Notes: generated by a model from the letters alone, not told the origin. A DNA stretch of 64,000 nucleotides from Cervus elaphus (GCF_910594005.1 NC_057823.1:61006015-61070014), one strand, 5' to 3'; positions 47,208 through 59,465 are shown, counted from the stretch's first letter. Numbers and translations: made by a program.

Positions 47208-48042
47208 ACCTCTTTCCCTTGGGATACTGCAAAACAAATTGGTCCCCTCTTCCCAAAAAAGCCCTCAGATATGTTAAAAACAACACTTAGGACCTGAATC
47301 ATCTTTGAGCCCTAAGCTCATCATCCCCCATTCCTTACATTGTTCTTCACATGGCATGAATATTGCAAAAAAAAAAAAAAATCATGATGTTTATCTTCTC
47401 CTGGAGACACTTTTGTTTGTGGATACCCAGAATAAGATGAAGCTTTCCCACTGCCATGGACCAGGGCCGCGTGTCACCAGAGAGGACTAAGCGCACGTTT
47501 GCACGGTGGTGTGGTTTTCTAGTGGGTCTCTCAGTGTGCTTTGGAAGCGATTCCTTCCTGAACAGCTGCTCCGACTAAATCGGGAGGGCTGTGTCTCTGC
47601 CAAGTACACGCTGTAAGGGAACAAGCTTGTAGAGCCTGCCTCATAGAAAGGGCTTATCTGCAAGCTTACTGCCGGCACTCTAACCACGGACATTCAGAGC
47701 CCTTCCTCTCACAAACACCTGCCTTTTACAGGGGTTTCCACTCTTTGGTCCTGTCTTGGGAGTGGATGCGGATTAAGAAGAGTCAAATGATGCAGGGGCT
47801 GCACTGTAGTAGGCAGATAACAGCACACACAGCTCCTGGCTCCTGCTATCCCCTGGCAGAGGTAAGGAGATTCTTTGTTGCAAAGCCCAGAGGATTAGTT
47901 TAAATCAGGGTTTCTCAACCTCAGATTTATTTTGAAATTTGGGACCAGACAATTCTTGGGAGGAGTGGGATGTCCCATGCATTCTTGGATGTTTAGTAGC
48001 ATCTCTTGCCTCTATCTACTGGCTGCCAGTAGCATCCACTAG

Positions 48043-48170
48043 TTTTTTTTTTTTTTCTTTTTTTGGTTGTACCACGTAGCATGTGGAACTTCCCGACCAG
48101 AGATAGAACCCGTGCCCCGTGCAGTGGAAGCACAGAGTCTTAACCACTGGACTGCCAGGGAACACCCACC
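48043..48170 (-). mobile_element. CHR-type SINE
   Basis: Reversed: a T-rich tail, then ggttgtaccacgtagcatgt, ccgaccagagatagaacccg and ccactggactgccaggga. Inserted in the hAT remnant between ccactag and ccaccag. Confidence 0.88.
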
Positions 48171-48221
48171 AGTTGTGAAAACCAAAAATGCCTTCAGACA
48201 TTGCTAAATGTCCCCTGGCAA

Positions 48222-48353
48222 ACAAAGTGAACTGAAGTGAAGTTGCTCTGTCGTGTCCGACTCTTTGTGACCCCATGGGCTGTAGCCCACCAGGCTCCTC
48301 CATCCATGGGATTTTCCAGGCAAGAGTACTAGAGTGGGTTGCCATTTCCTTCA
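48222..48353 (-). mobile_element. Bov-A2-type SINE monomer
   Basis: gaagtgaagttgctctgtcg to gtgggttgccatttccttc, inserted in the same hAT remnant. Confidence 0.9.
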
Positions 48354-48420
48354 AGCAAAACTGCCCCTAATTGAGAATTGCCAGTTTAAATCCAAACTAT
48401 CTCAGTAGTTTAAGACATGG

Positions 48421-48615
48421 TGTTAGTTGCTCAGTCGTGCCTGACTCTTTGCAACCCCATGGACTGTAGCCTCTGTACATGGAATTCTCCGGGAAAGAAT
48501 ATTGGGGTGAGTAAGCCTTTCCATTCTCCAGGGCATCTTCCTGACCCAGGGATCAAACCTGGGTCTCCTGCATTGTGGGCACATTCTTTACCGTCTGGGC
48601 CACCAGGGAAGCCCC
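48421..48615 (-). mobile_element. Bov-tA SINE with 11-bp TSD
   Basis: Reversed copy ending ggccaccagggaagcccc, with perfect ttaagacatgg at 48410-48420 and 48616-48626. Confidence 0.95.
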
Positions 48616-48737
48616 TTAAGACATGGAGCTAGACCTAAACTTGAAGCATTACCTACTTCTACTTTCTCATTTTACTGGTGCAGAGAGAAATGATAGCAAT
48701 CAGTAAGAAATTAGAAGACAGGCTTCGCTCGTTCCAG

Positions 48738-48900
48738 TATACTAATGGTTCTCAATCCTGCTGTATACATTAGAGCTCCTAAAACACATGCATTTCCCGT
48801 CCCTAACCAGACCAATCAAAATAGAATCTCTACATGTGGAAGCCAGGAGCTCCCAGTGACTCCAGTGTGCAGCCAGGGTCAAGGGTCAGAGACTTGCATC
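48738..48900. mobile_element. MER5-like hAT DNA transposon remnant
   Basis: tactaatggttctcaatcct at the terminal repeat, then atacattagagctcctaaaa and agtgactccagtgtgcagcc. Confidence 0.7.
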
Positions 48901-49449
48901 GCACTGCCTCTGTTCTTGCCTCCAATAAACCACCTTGAGCACCTCTGGAGTTGGGTGTGGTTTGTGGTTTGCCCCGCAGGGTGACATGCACAGTGGGGCA
49001 CCAATCTCAGAGGCCTGGTACATCGGACCCTAATACCCTAGAAACAAGAGCACTTGCAGAGCAAAAGGGGGAAAACAAATACACATAGTGTGTAACCAAT
49101 TTGTTCAACAAGCTAGCACGTTTTGCACTGGATCAAAGAAATGCCTACAGGTAATTTAAAAGCCAGAAGTCATATTCAAAATAACAGCCCCAACTGTTCA
49201 GCACAGGGCATGATGTACTCAGGAAACAAGTCTTGTCTCATGTTGTTTAAACAATTATTTACAAACAGTGTGATTAATTTCATTTCATTCATTTCTGGCT
49301 TTTCTCCTAACAGAGGAAGCTCCTTGTTTAAGCAGTGTTTATAACATAGAGATTTCTATTGACTCGTTCATCAAGAAACGCTTATCAGGAAGCTGAGAAA
49401 ATAACCGGATAAGTTGTTTGTTTTAACCAAGACATGAGCAATGTTATAT

Positions 49450-49735
49450 CTACAATTATAATAACAATAGTGATGGCAGCTTCCATTCATGAAGCACTTT
49501 CCTATGTATCAGGAGCTGGGCTCAGCTCTGCACATACGTTATCATATTTAATCTTAACAAAAGTCCTATGAGATGGGTTCTAATATTATCCCTGTTTTAC
49601 AGGGGAGAAAATAGAAGCCTAAAGATGTTTGGCCACATTGCTAAAGATTATGTAGATGGTAAATGGCAGATCTGAAACAGGACTGACAGCCAGGTGTGAC
49701 AGACTCCAGCCCCTACAGCCATTATGCTACATTGG
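49450..49735 (-). mobile_element. MIR SINE, full length
   Basis: gctgggctcagctctgcaca, agtcctatgagatgggttct, ccctgttttacaggggagaa, ccagcccctacagccattat. Confidence 0.88.
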
Positions 49736-51219
49736 GTCGAATGACTGTTTGGTTACAAACCAAAGGTCAGCTTCCTCGGAGTCAGAGACTGGAACTTTTC
49801 CTTGACAATATGTCTCAGTGGAAGGGAAAATGTTTAGGTCTCAGCACTTTGGCCCAGAAGTGGGCATCCTGGAGGGCAGCTTAAGTCACTTGATTACCAA
49901 ACTTTTGCAGGTACGCTCTGCAAACAGCACTAACTTTTCTAACCCTGAGTATTTGATGAGGCAAGTGGAGCTCTTGTGATGTTATTCTCACTATGTTCTA
50001 GTGTGATGTCAACAAGAACCATGTTTTGTGAGAGCTGCCTCAGGTAGGGATGGGACAAAACTGAGGACAGGGCCAGCTTCATGACTGTGCGATCATAGTC
50101 ATCACACAGGAACTCAGAGCTTGCTGCTTGTCCTCATCTCGGAATCCGCAGTAACTTTATCTTTGAAACTGTGAACCCTGAGACAGTGAGGCATGCACGT
50201 GAGCAGAGACGTGCCCATGTGCAATGGGCAGGCACACCGTAGTTCCTTGCTGCCTATCGCATTAGCGATGCCCCATGAGCACAGAATTCTGGTAGACCCA
50301 CCCAACATATGGACTTTACTCATACTCAAAGCAAGCACAATGTGAACACATAACTTAAATGAAGTATTTTCCATTGTCTTTCTGTCATCAGCTTCTCTAA
50401 CATGCTTACCTTGTGTTTGCTGAGTCTCGCTGAATTTCCACAGAACATGGGTCCGCTACAATTCTGCACCCATGTTTCCTATCAACATATCTACCAACAC
50501 CAGCGAATGACTGGTGGCCCTGAGAGTACATGTTTTCCATCTGAAACAGAACTTGCCAGATGCAGAAAGAAGGCAGAGATTGTCTAAGAAAAAGAAACCA
50601 TCAAGGAACCCTACCATGTCTTTTTCACAGTGTTGCTCTCCTGTATTAGCTAAGCATTTATGTTTAAAGTACTGACATAGAAAGAAAGGATATGATAGAG
50701 CAAGTCAAGGTTCTTTTCTCTGCAGTCCTTCTTTACTCCTCAGTAAGCTGCGGGGAGAATGTTAGTAGAATGTGTATGCAACAAGAAGTAAAATAAAAAT
50801 AGGTGCATTAGTTTTATGCACTGTCTGGTAAAAATAAAATACATAAGCATGTCTGAATTTCAAAATACAATCTGTGTAATTTTGGTTATTCCACATACAA
50901 GTTAAGTGCTCTTATTTTTGCATTTAACACTGCCATTGCACAACATAAAGATAGATGGTAAATTTTCTGCTAATAATTTAAAAATGCATTTTTTTTTCTA
51001 CTAGAGAACAGGTAAGTAGCAAATAAAATACATATGACAAATTAAGAGAAAGACTGAGGAGGAAATAAAATGGCTTTACATTTTAATACTTTTAACAGAA
51101 ATTTGTTCCTGCCCTTTGAGCCAGAAGCCCCACATTTTCAATTTTCACTGGGGCTACAAATTATGTAGCCAGCTCTGGAGGTGACTGAGGAAGAGAAGGC
51201 GAGGTCATTCTCATCCATC

Positions 51220-51251
51220 CTTTACTGTCTGAGCTATCAGCGAAGCCCCTT
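51220..51251 (-). mobile_element. 32-bp Bov-tA head remnant between direct repeats
   Basis: Only the reversed SINE head remains (tgtctgagctatcagcgaag..), bracketed by perfect tcatccatc at 51211-51219 and 51252-51260. No tail or poly(A) is left. Confidence 0.65.
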
Positions 51252-51654
51252 TCATCCATCTTTGACTTACCCAGAGTAAGTCTGCATTGGCTCAAAACAA
51301 TGAGGTAAATGTTGAATCCAATTGTAGCCTCCAAAGTTCAAGGTAAAGGCCAAAAAAAAAAAAAAAAAGGCTTTTAAATGCCAAACAGCTTTCCAACATT
51401 AGCAGAAACCTCTAGGGATCTAAAGTAAATTAAACCTAAATTATTTCCTCATCTGTGGGTAATCTTCCAATCTACTAAATGAAAACCTTTATTTAAATAC
51501 AGAATTCTGATGGGATGAAACTAAAGGTTGGTAAGTGGCTTCACTGTGACAAAAGCAACTATTCCAGTTAAGAGTTAACAAAAAAATTTCTTTTTGTGGT
51601 GAAAATTTATTTGAGTACACAGTCCTGGTAAATGATAGGGTCTAGGCAGGGTCT

Positions 51655-51840
51655 GATAAGGGCATCCATCTATTCATTAGACAAATGTATTAACTGAACA
51701 ATGAGCTATACCCTGCAGTAACTTTTGGGAATAAAATGGACATTATCCACCCTCAGGGACTGACAGTCTGGGTGCAGATAATAAAGAAGTAAACGAAACA
51801 TGAATATAATTAAAAATTCCGATAACAGGAGGCAATAATG
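51655..51840 (-). mobile_element. L2 LINE 3' fragment
   Basis: ctattcattagacaaatgta, ccaccctcagggactgacag and agataataaagaagtaaacg are the antisense L2 3' end. Confidence 0.75.
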
Positions 51841-52529
51841 AACCTGAAAAACTTTTTTCTCCTACTGTTATTTGGGGGAAACTCATTCTCTTTCTTACTT
51901 TCACTTTTTCCTATTTTCACATTTCTCTTTATTGATGCTACATATAAATCTGAATATACTAATCTTGTCATGGAAATGTCAAAGATTATACAGTCCATCC
52001 ATTAGAATCATTTTATTTATTATTAAGCTCTAGTGGATAATAAGAGTTAATAGTATGAGGAAAAATATATATTGCTTCCTTCCAGAGAGAAGGATCAAAT
52101 TGCTTTGGAGCAGTTTTGTCCATTGGAACTTTTCACGATAAATGAAATAGTCTTCGTTCGCACTACCTAACCTTGCTGTATGTAACCACTGAGCTCTCGG
52201 GATGTGGCTACTAGACAGGGCAGGTCTAGAGACCTCCAGGTCAACGGAAAGACTTCATCAAAGAGATTGAGGGTGGAGAACAGATGATAGCCAAGTCAGA
52301 TAGGTAAGAAGTTCTTTGGGAAGTGCTGCACGAATGTTCAGCCTTCTTAGGAATTAGGTGAGTGACTTAAGTCGAGCAAGATCTAATCTTGCAGAATGTC
52401 AGGGAAGATACTGAAACCCAGCATGAGCAGAGAAACCCACCCCCGAAGCTAAACGTTCCATGCAAATTCTGCTTGTGTTCCCTAACTTATAAATAGTCTG
52501 CTCTTATAATTATCTCCCCCATGAGGACA

Positions 52530-52645
52530 GAGCTTTGCAGTTAGCAAAGCAATTTCACATACATTATCTTGTTTGATTTTCACAGTGAGTTAGGCAAGAA
52601 AGGATTTATTTACCCAAGAAGCCCAAACTGGAATTCTCAGTGGAT
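52530..52645 (-). mobile_element. MIR SINE fragment
   Basis: acatacattatcttgtttga, cagtgagttaggcaagaaag. Confidence 0.6.
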
Positions 52646-52794
52646 TTCAGGTAGAGAATGATCTTTGCTCTGAAGTTACTGTTAGCACCCCAAGTCCCTA
52701 CTCTGCCAGGGATCATCTGAACTAATCAACATAAATAGAAGAGAAGCTAGACCAAGGGAGAAGAAACAGAAGCACTCCTCCATTCCCCTGTCAA

Positions 52795-52875
52795 ATCACA
52801 CGATGTTCCAGGCACTTTACGAGGCTCAGAGGACACAGTGAACAAAACTGGCAAAATCCTTGGCATTTATCCAAT
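52795..52875 (-). mobile_element. L2 LINE fragment, short
   Basis: gttccaggcactttacgagg and gaacaaaactggcaaaatcc fit the antisense L2 3' end. Confidence 0.6.
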
Positions 52876-53104
52876 GCACAAAGAACTCCAGAATCAAATC
52901 CCTATATAACCCCAAATCAAATCAACATGGCTTATTCCTATCATCTGTCCCCCATGTGACTATGCATGGTCACAGTCTGCGGGTCCACACTATGCCTCCC
53001 AAGTGTGGAGCATCACTTGACTTAAAGAATGACTGAGCTGAAGCAAGCTTCCAAAGGAATATTCTCCCATATTTTACTGGTTAATATCAGATAAAATTAT
53101 CATG

Positions 53105-53272
53105 TTTCTTCCTTTTGTCATTTGAATTTTGTATACACAATGTTGACCAGCAGAGATGAAAAGGCATCCTTGTTTTCTTCCTGACTTGAGTAGGAAAGCA
53201 GCCAATGTTTTCTCATTAGGTTATTTCTTCCTTTCTCTGTCATTATATTTGATGTGAGTTTTCTAGAGTGGC
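53105..53272 (-). mobile_element. old L1 fragment, antisense
   Basis: Resembles antisense L1 RT region (aaggcatccttgttttcttc, aatgttttctcattaggtta). Confidence 0.6.
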
Positions 53273-54114
53273 AAAAGTGACTTCTATAAGACTAAGAGAG
53301 ATATTGGCAGATGGGGAAAACCTAGCTATAGAATTGGGTTAAAGATGTGATAAGGAGAGAGAAGCGAGCTCCAAATTCACTAACAATCAATTTATACACA
53401 GGATGAACCTGTTAGAATCCATTGCTCACATGTTACTAGCATTATGCCTCTTTCTTATATATGTGTGCATACAAATTAAAACTGCCCCAAGAAACATTCA
53501 TATGATATAATTCATGTTTGGAAACCATTTTTTTAAAGACTATGTAACCTACATATCTGGACAAACTATTTCATCAGTTAACCAAATGGTATCCTCACTT
53601 CTATTTTGATTGTGGGCTGGATATTCCCAAAGAAGACAATTATCCAACACAAAACAACCAAACACAACTGCAGACTATTCTGCTAGCATGGGCACATTAG
53701 TCAGTACAAGCTGAGTGACCAAAGTCCTCTAAAAATGTCTTGCAAAAATGTATTATTTCACTGGCTACCCAACTGTTTGTTTAATAATAAAATGTCATGT
53801 AAGTCAAAGGGCTGTGAAGATAGGACCAAGTATGGGAAATCTACTGTTCTAAACCACCGAGGTCAGATTGGCTTGTTTTTAATTCAACTTGGAAAAGTAA
53901 AATTCCATTTTTTCAAAAAGATTTTAAGAGGAAAAAAGGTCAGAGTCTCAGAGTGCTGCCATTAACTGGCTCTCCTCAGTGTGAGTCTTGGATTGTAGAC
54001 TAAGTCCTCTACAATAAGAGACGTAGGGAAGATTAAAAAAAAAAAAGTAACTTTCAGTTTTGAGCATGTGAATCTTTCATAAATCTGAAGATAATCACGA
54101 AGATACTTCATCAG

Positions 54115-54330
54115 CAAAAATGTACTGATCATTTGGTTATATACTATTTTGTAGACACTGTGTGAGGGGCTAAATGGCATACAGAGAAAAGAAAGCCACG
54201 GTTTCTACCCTCGAGGAATAATTGGCCTTATAGGGGTTAAATAAGGAACTCTATAATCTCAAGCAGTACAAATGCGAGAAAGAGTACTGTAAACAGGTCA
54301 CTGCTATTCAGAGGAAGCAGAGAAGAACAA
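54115..54330 (-). mobile_element. L2 LINE 3' fragment
   Basis: gtagacactgtgtgaggggc, ttctaccctcgaggaataat and gagaaagagtactgtaaac follow the antisense L2 3' end. Confidence 0.65.
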
Positions 54331-54689
54331 AGGATCCAATTGAAAAAACACAAAAAGGGTGTTTTCTATAGACGAGGTTAGTATCTATCCTGAGATGAGT
54401 TTCTATTAAGTTGATTATTTCTTTGAATAGTCAATGTGTGCCCAGGCAAGAAGTCAATGAGATTACAAAGAATAGACTTATCTGACCTAACCTTAGTTCC
54501 TTTTTAGAAAAGAGATGGAGAAAATGCCTGGATTTGAACAAGTTACTAATCTTCACAGTTTGCAGACAAGATAGAGAAATATGAGCATGATGGCAGACTT
54601 GACAGACTAATAAATATCTCACCTAATTTATCCAAAGAGTCAGGATGAACATGAGAAGTGGTAACCCTATTCCCGACTCTAAGTGGGCT

Positions 54690-54962
54690 GGACAAGACTG
54701 AACTCTGGAGTCAGGAAAACTAGGATCTGGATTCCAGCTTCCAGCTTCATCATTTACTATTACTGGTATGAATTTGGGCCAGTTACTTACCCTCTCTAAA
54801 CCTTGGTTTACTCATCGTTAAAATGACAATAATTATAACACCAAATTCTTTGGGTGTTGTGAAAATTAAATGCAACAATGATTTCAAAGTTCTTAAATAC
54901 AGTAACTGGCACACTTTTCTGGAATTATGTTAGGCATCATGATCATAATCATTATTATTAGT
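54690..54962 (+). mobile_element. MIR SINE, full length
   Basis: ctgaactctggagtcaggaa, gccagttacttaccctctct, tggtttactcatcgttaaaa, acagtaactggcacactttt. Confidence 0.88.
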
Positions 54963-55264
54963 GATATGGAAGGAGGTCTCTGGTGGGCTGCCCCATACTT
55001 TGTCAATAGATGCCTTGGAAGAGGAAATTGACACACAGTTCCAAATTTGACATACACAGCTATAAATTTGTTCAGGCATCATCCTACGTTTCTGTGATTT
55101 ATATTTTGCTTGTATGGTTAAAATTTGCATTTATTTAGATTTAACTCCATATTTCCAACATTGGCTGATTGGTTTTCCTTTCTAAAACCTTTAAGTCTGC
55201 CTTCTAACATGTTAGCTCTCCCTCAGGGCCATTTATTAATATGGTAGATGATAGCTCTACTTAT

Positions 55265-55650
55265 GGAGACAGGGAAGACTCAGGAAATTTGTGGCTGGGG
55301 TGTGAGAAATAGAAGAATTCTATTTTGGATGCATGAAATTTGATATTCCAAAGAAACATATAAATGGGGTTGTCAAGGAAGCAAATTGGATCTTGTGGTC
55401 TGGAGTTCAAAGGGCAGCTATGACCTGGAGATATAAATTAAAGAGAGGGCTGACAGCATGATGATTGCATTTAAAGCTATGGATGCTTAAATCACATAAA
55501 GTGAGAATGTAGTTTGAGGAGAGTATTAGGAACCAAGTGCTGAAGAACTCCAACATTTAGAGGCCAGATAGAAAAGGAAGAACTGTTAAGGATTCTCAGA
55601 AGGTACTGATATTGAGTTAAGAGGAAACCCAGACAAATATGGTGTTTAAG
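55265..55650 (-). mobile_element. L2 LINE fragment
   Basis: Antisense L2 internal markers: gacctggagatataaattaa, tgcatttaaagctatggatg, gctgaagaactccaacattt. Confidence 0.75.
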
Positions 55651-55689
55651 AAAATTAATTTAGGAAATTTTTCAAGAAAAAAGCTGAGT

Positions 55690-56760
55690 CAGCTGCAAGA
55701 GGTCAAATAAGAAGAGTTTTTTCAAAATTTGAAACTTCTGTAAGAAAAAAGCTAACCAAAGTTCAAAATCAAGCAGAAGATGGGAGCATGTTTCTGCAAC
55801 TTATCTAACAAAGGATTAATATTTGGAATATAATAAAGAACATCCAGAAATTAATCAGAAAAATAAAACATAGTTTTCAGACAAAGTACCAAATATAGGA
55901 AGGTGCAGTCAATAACTAATTTTAAAAAGGGCCAATCTATCAAATCATCTGGGAAATGCAAATAAAATGAAAGAGCATATTTCAAAGTAGTATATTAATA
56001 AAAGATGCATAATATCCAGTGAGGGGAAAGAATAGCAGATACTCTCACAGCCTGCTGATGAAAATGCAAGGTACTATGGTGCTCTGCTGTGCCGAGTCGC
56101 CTCAGTCGTGTCCGACTCTGTGCGACCCCATGGACAGCAGCCCACCAGGCTCCTCTGTCCAAGGGATTCTCTAGGCAAGAATACTGGAGTGGGTTGCCAT
56201 TGCCTTCTCCAGTGGTGCTCTGGGAGGTCAGTTTTATGGTAAGCATAACATTCTTAAATGCACATAATTGTCAATAGTGCAATTTCACTTTCAGCAGTTA
56301 TCTGAAAGGAATACTGGCACATGCACAAAGAAATGTGTTTCAGGACATTAAAAATAGTACAGTTAGTAATAGCAAAAGATTGGAGACACCTACATATCCA
56401 TTAATGGGAAATAACTAAATAAAATGTAATATGTATTTTTAGTACAGAAGATTATGTAACAGTTAAAAATAATGAGTTAGATCTATATGTCTGAGTGGGA
56501 TGATCTCTAAAACGCATTGTTAAAGAATAAAAAGCAAGGTCCAGAAAAGTACACACAGAATGGCTCCATTTATGTAAAATGAAGGGAGAAAAAATCTGTG
56601 AATCTGTATGTTTTTCTGAATGTTTGTAAATGCACTGAAAAGATTATAGACTAGTGGTAATTGTTGTCTAGGGGCTGGGTTAGTAGAATAAAAGCTGACT
56701 TTACTTTTCATTGCTACAGGTTTTATATTTCATTCATTCATCTGTATTTGTTTATGTCCT
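55690..56760 (+). mobile_element. old L1 3' half (ORF2 end and 3' UTR)
   Basis: Follows the L1 ORF2 C-terminal region in order: caaaggattaatatttggaa, ctgggaaatgcaaataaaat, tagtaatagcaaaagattgg, agaatggctccatttatgta. Highly diverged and without an open frame; split by a Bov-A2. Confidence 0.75.
56087..56212 (-). mobile_element. Bov-A2-type SINE monomer with 10-bp TSD
   Basis: ccgagtcgcctcagtcgtgt to gggttgccattgccttctcc, flanked by tggtgctctg at 56077-56086 and 56213-56222. Inserted in an old L1. Confidence 0.94.
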
Positions 56761-56844
56761 ACTTGTGGGATTTTTAGGAAAAACACACATTTTTCTTAGA
56801 TTGAGTTAAAATAGCCAATCTGGAGAATTAATTTTATGATTTGT

Positions 56845-56955
56845 TAAATTATCCATCAAGCAGCATATTGTGCATTTGTTACGTCGCAGGAAATAAAACA
56901 GGCAGGATTCCTGTCCTTGCAAGGCTTACACTCTTGTGGAGTCAAATAGTTTTCT
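56845..56955 (-). mobile_element. L2 LINE fragment, short
   Basis: ggcaggattcctgtccttgc and caaggcttacactcttgtgg fit the antisense L2 3' end. Confidence 0.6.
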
Positions 56956-57879
56956 CTTCTCTGTATAGGCTACCTCCACTCTTACAAGATTCTTCACCTC
57001 CACAGTGAAATACCTGATACCAATTTCCTGTACTTTTCATGGCCTCAGGAAGAAATAAATGTAAAGAACAAAGTGTGAAGAATATATACATAAGCCATCT
57101 CTAAACTGCTCTCTCTGCTTAACAATCATGCTGCAGATCTCCAAAAGCAGGAGGGATAAAATAATATAGTATTAGTAAAATAGGTTTCCTGGGCTTCCCT
57201 AGAAACCCTAAACTCTATGACTATTAGTGTGGGGAAAAGGCACCAGTTCTAAACAACTGTCTTAGTAAAGGCACTGCTAGAACAGACTCTCTAAGTAGTA
57301 GGCAACTGAGCTTAAATCACTAAAAGCTCTCTGGCACCCACACAGAAGTTCTAATACACAAACTTCACTTTACTGTAAGATCCTTTCTGCGACACTCATG
57401 AAGGCACAATAATTATTTATAAATAAGAATGCCAGCCTATAGGAGTATCCTTTGAGGCCTTTCTACCAGCTGGAATCTCAACATCATACTAGGATTTAAC
57501 TGCAAGTCTGTTCACACCGGTAACAGAAAATTGAATTTATGTTTCTGAGAAATCTCTGAAGCAAAGTATTGATATTTCATAGAATCTCCTATGTTTTCTT
57601 CTTTTCTTACACATGCAAATGAAAAGTCCCCAGTTTTCAGCTGCCAAAACAGCTAAATACTGTCATCATCAGAAAAATTAAATGCTTTTCTCAGAGAAGG
57701 AGCTGCTGTGTGGAAATTCCTGTGCATCTCAGGACAAAGGAAAAAAATGTTGTTAATGATTCATCTTTGCTAAAGGATAAATGTACTTATCATACATGGC
57801 TTTCACAGTTTCACAGCTAAGAACAACTGTAAGCCAGGGTAGCAAGAAAATTATCAGAGTTGGGAAAGAGGCATCATGC

Positions 57880-58245
57880 CTAGTCACTGAAAATCAACTC
57901 CAAATTTTCTCCTACCTACATCAACCTATGAGACCTTGGGTAAATCACCTGACCTTTCCACACTCTTTCATATTCCAGTGCCTTCCTCATGCTGCTCATT
58001 CTATCTGGAATGCCTTCTTTGACATCTCCTCCAAGGCTGAATTCTTATAAAATGTTGTTTTGTGAAGTTTTCCCTCATTCCCTTAACCAAATCAGCTTCT
58101 TTCCTACTCGTATTCCCAGTCTACATTGTCCATACTTCCATTATATCATTTATCACATGGCATTACTATTGCACATTTATCACTTTGTTTAATTTTAGCT
58201 TATCATGTTATTTTATAGCCATCTTATGGTATCAGGTTATGTGCT
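57880..58245 (+). mobile_element. L2 LINE 3' fragment
   Basis: Sense L2: ctcatgctgctcattctatc, ctggaatgccttctttgaca, gtgaagttttccctcattcc, atatcatttatcacatggca. Confidence 0.75.
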
Positions 58246-58274
58246 ATTAGTTCTACTCCTACTAATATTTACAA

Positions 58275-58445
58275 TATTATTAATAGTATTATGAGCACTT
58301 TCTATGTGTCAGGCCCTATATGATTACCCCTAATTGTCATAAAAGTCCTATATGATGGTGTTATGATTATTACCAATTTTTACAGTTGAAAAAAGTAAAA
58401 ATCAAGATCATGCAAATGATTAGTAGTGGCACTGTGGATCAAAAT
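58275..58445 (-). mobile_element. MIR SINE
   Basis: ctatgtgtcaggccctatat, aaagtcctatatgatggtgt. Confidence 0.7.
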
Positions 58446-58504
58446 AAAGACTATTTTATTATGGCTTTAATTACTACCCTAAAATAGTACCTGTAAATAG
58501 GAGT

Positions 58505-58755
58505 AGATAATATATACTATATTCTTACTAGGTGTCAGATTCTGTACCATATGCTTTATACATAGTAGCTAATATGATTCTCAAAAAAGCACTGTGATGT
58601 AGAAATTGTGATTATGATTTTCATTTTTTAAATGAAATTAAAGGTTCAGAATGGTTGAATGACTGGGCTGAAGTCAAAGAACTCTGGAGGCTGGATTTGA
58701 ATACAGGCCATTGTCCCCCAGTGCCTAAGCGCTTATCCACTACTCTATTCCATTA
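58505..58755 (-). mobile_element. MIR SINE
   Basis: actaggtgtcagattctgta, ctggatttgaatacaggcca, agcgcttatccactactcta. It ends about 140 bp from the common exon donor. Confidence 0.8.
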
Positions 58756-58896
58756 ACAGATGGGAGAAGTTTATTTTAATATTTGAAAATACTATACAAA
58801 TTTTTAAGAATAATCCATCTGGAAACAGAAAACTCAAAAGTTACCTCTTCTGAGTCATGCAAGTGATCAAAATCTAAGAAGCCCCAGAGCACTCAC

Positions 58897-59465
58897 CTTA
58901 GCACATGTGTGGATCCATTAATGGTTGTGGTTGAACAGGGGACAGTCTGGCCCAGAATGGAAGGTCTTCGGTAGCGTTCATCATCACAGCAGAGGATGAT
59001 GAGGAAGGCACGTCTAAAAGACTTATTCAAGAAGGCGTAGAGAAAGGGGTTCAACCCAGAATTGATGTAGCCAAGCCAGAGGAAAGCGGTCCACACCTGC
59101 CCGGGAACAGTATAGTCTACAAATGGATCCACAATATTGGTGACAAAGAATGGAGCCCAGCAAAGGCAGAAGCAGCCCATGATGATGCACAGAGTCTTGG
59201 CTGCTTTGGTCTCTGTCCTCATGCGATGAGTGCTATGCTGGTCTGTTGGTTGGAGCCTGCCCTCTGTAGGGGCTCCTGCCCGTTGTAGCATCTGGATCTG
59301 GTGAGCATGCTCCTTAGCTGTGACATAGATGCGATAATAGGCCAGCACCATGAGGAGAAATGGGATGTAGAAGGCTACCACGGAGCATGTGATGGCATAG
59401 GGCTTGTTGACCATGAAGATACAGTACGTAGAGTTAGAGTTCTGATTGAACTTCCTTTTTTCTAT
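58897..59465 (-). CDS. HTR4: HTR4 common exon (EL2, TM5-TM7, proximal tail)
   Basis: The largest exon seen, 569 nt: 189 codons for residues 170-358 plus AG, the first two bases of codon 359. It starts IEKRKFNQNSNSTYC, with an N-S-T glycosylation sequon and the EL2 cysteine (184) that normally pairs with TM3. TM5 follows, then intracellular loop 3 (HAHQIQMLQRAGAPTEG..), TM6 with the CWAPFF motif, and TM7 with NPFLY. Next come the FRRAF helix-8 region and the CC pair (328/329), a known palmitoylation site. It ends GQTVPCSTTTINGSTHVL. Acceptor CTCAG/ATAGAA is at 59466-59468 and donor CTAAG/GTGAGT at 58891-58896. This is the last exon shared by all isoforms; the AG end lets different tail exons supply Arg or Ser at 359. 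If the donor is skipped, the frame reads AGG then TGA and stops at once. Confidence 0.98.

Larger units (their letters stand above)
47905..48385. mobile_element. hAT-type DNA transposon split by two SINEs
   Basis: Non-autonomous MER-type element recognised by gtttctcaacctcagattta, gtccctatg-like text, atgtttagtagcatctcttg and gccttcagacattgctaaat, ending attgagaattgcca. It is interrupted by a CHR-type SINE and a Bov-A2 monomer. The same family occurs at 6868-7055 in reverse. Confidence 0.7.
36522..58896 (-). other. HTR4: HTR4 intron between common exon and exon b
   Basis: 22.4-kb intron used for the (b) tail. The other tail exons (c, d, e/f/g) might be here or in the next intron, but none could be read with confidence. 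Repeats are listed separately. Stretches where I see no recognisable element: 38715-39590, 39995-40480, 41000-41840, 43020-43675, 44350-44760, 45130-45825, 46580-46980, 47220-47900, 48905-49445, 49740-51210, 51265-51650, 51845-52525, 53275-54110, 54970-55260 and 56960-57875. These are AT-rich with no long open frame of coding character. Confidence 0.85.
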
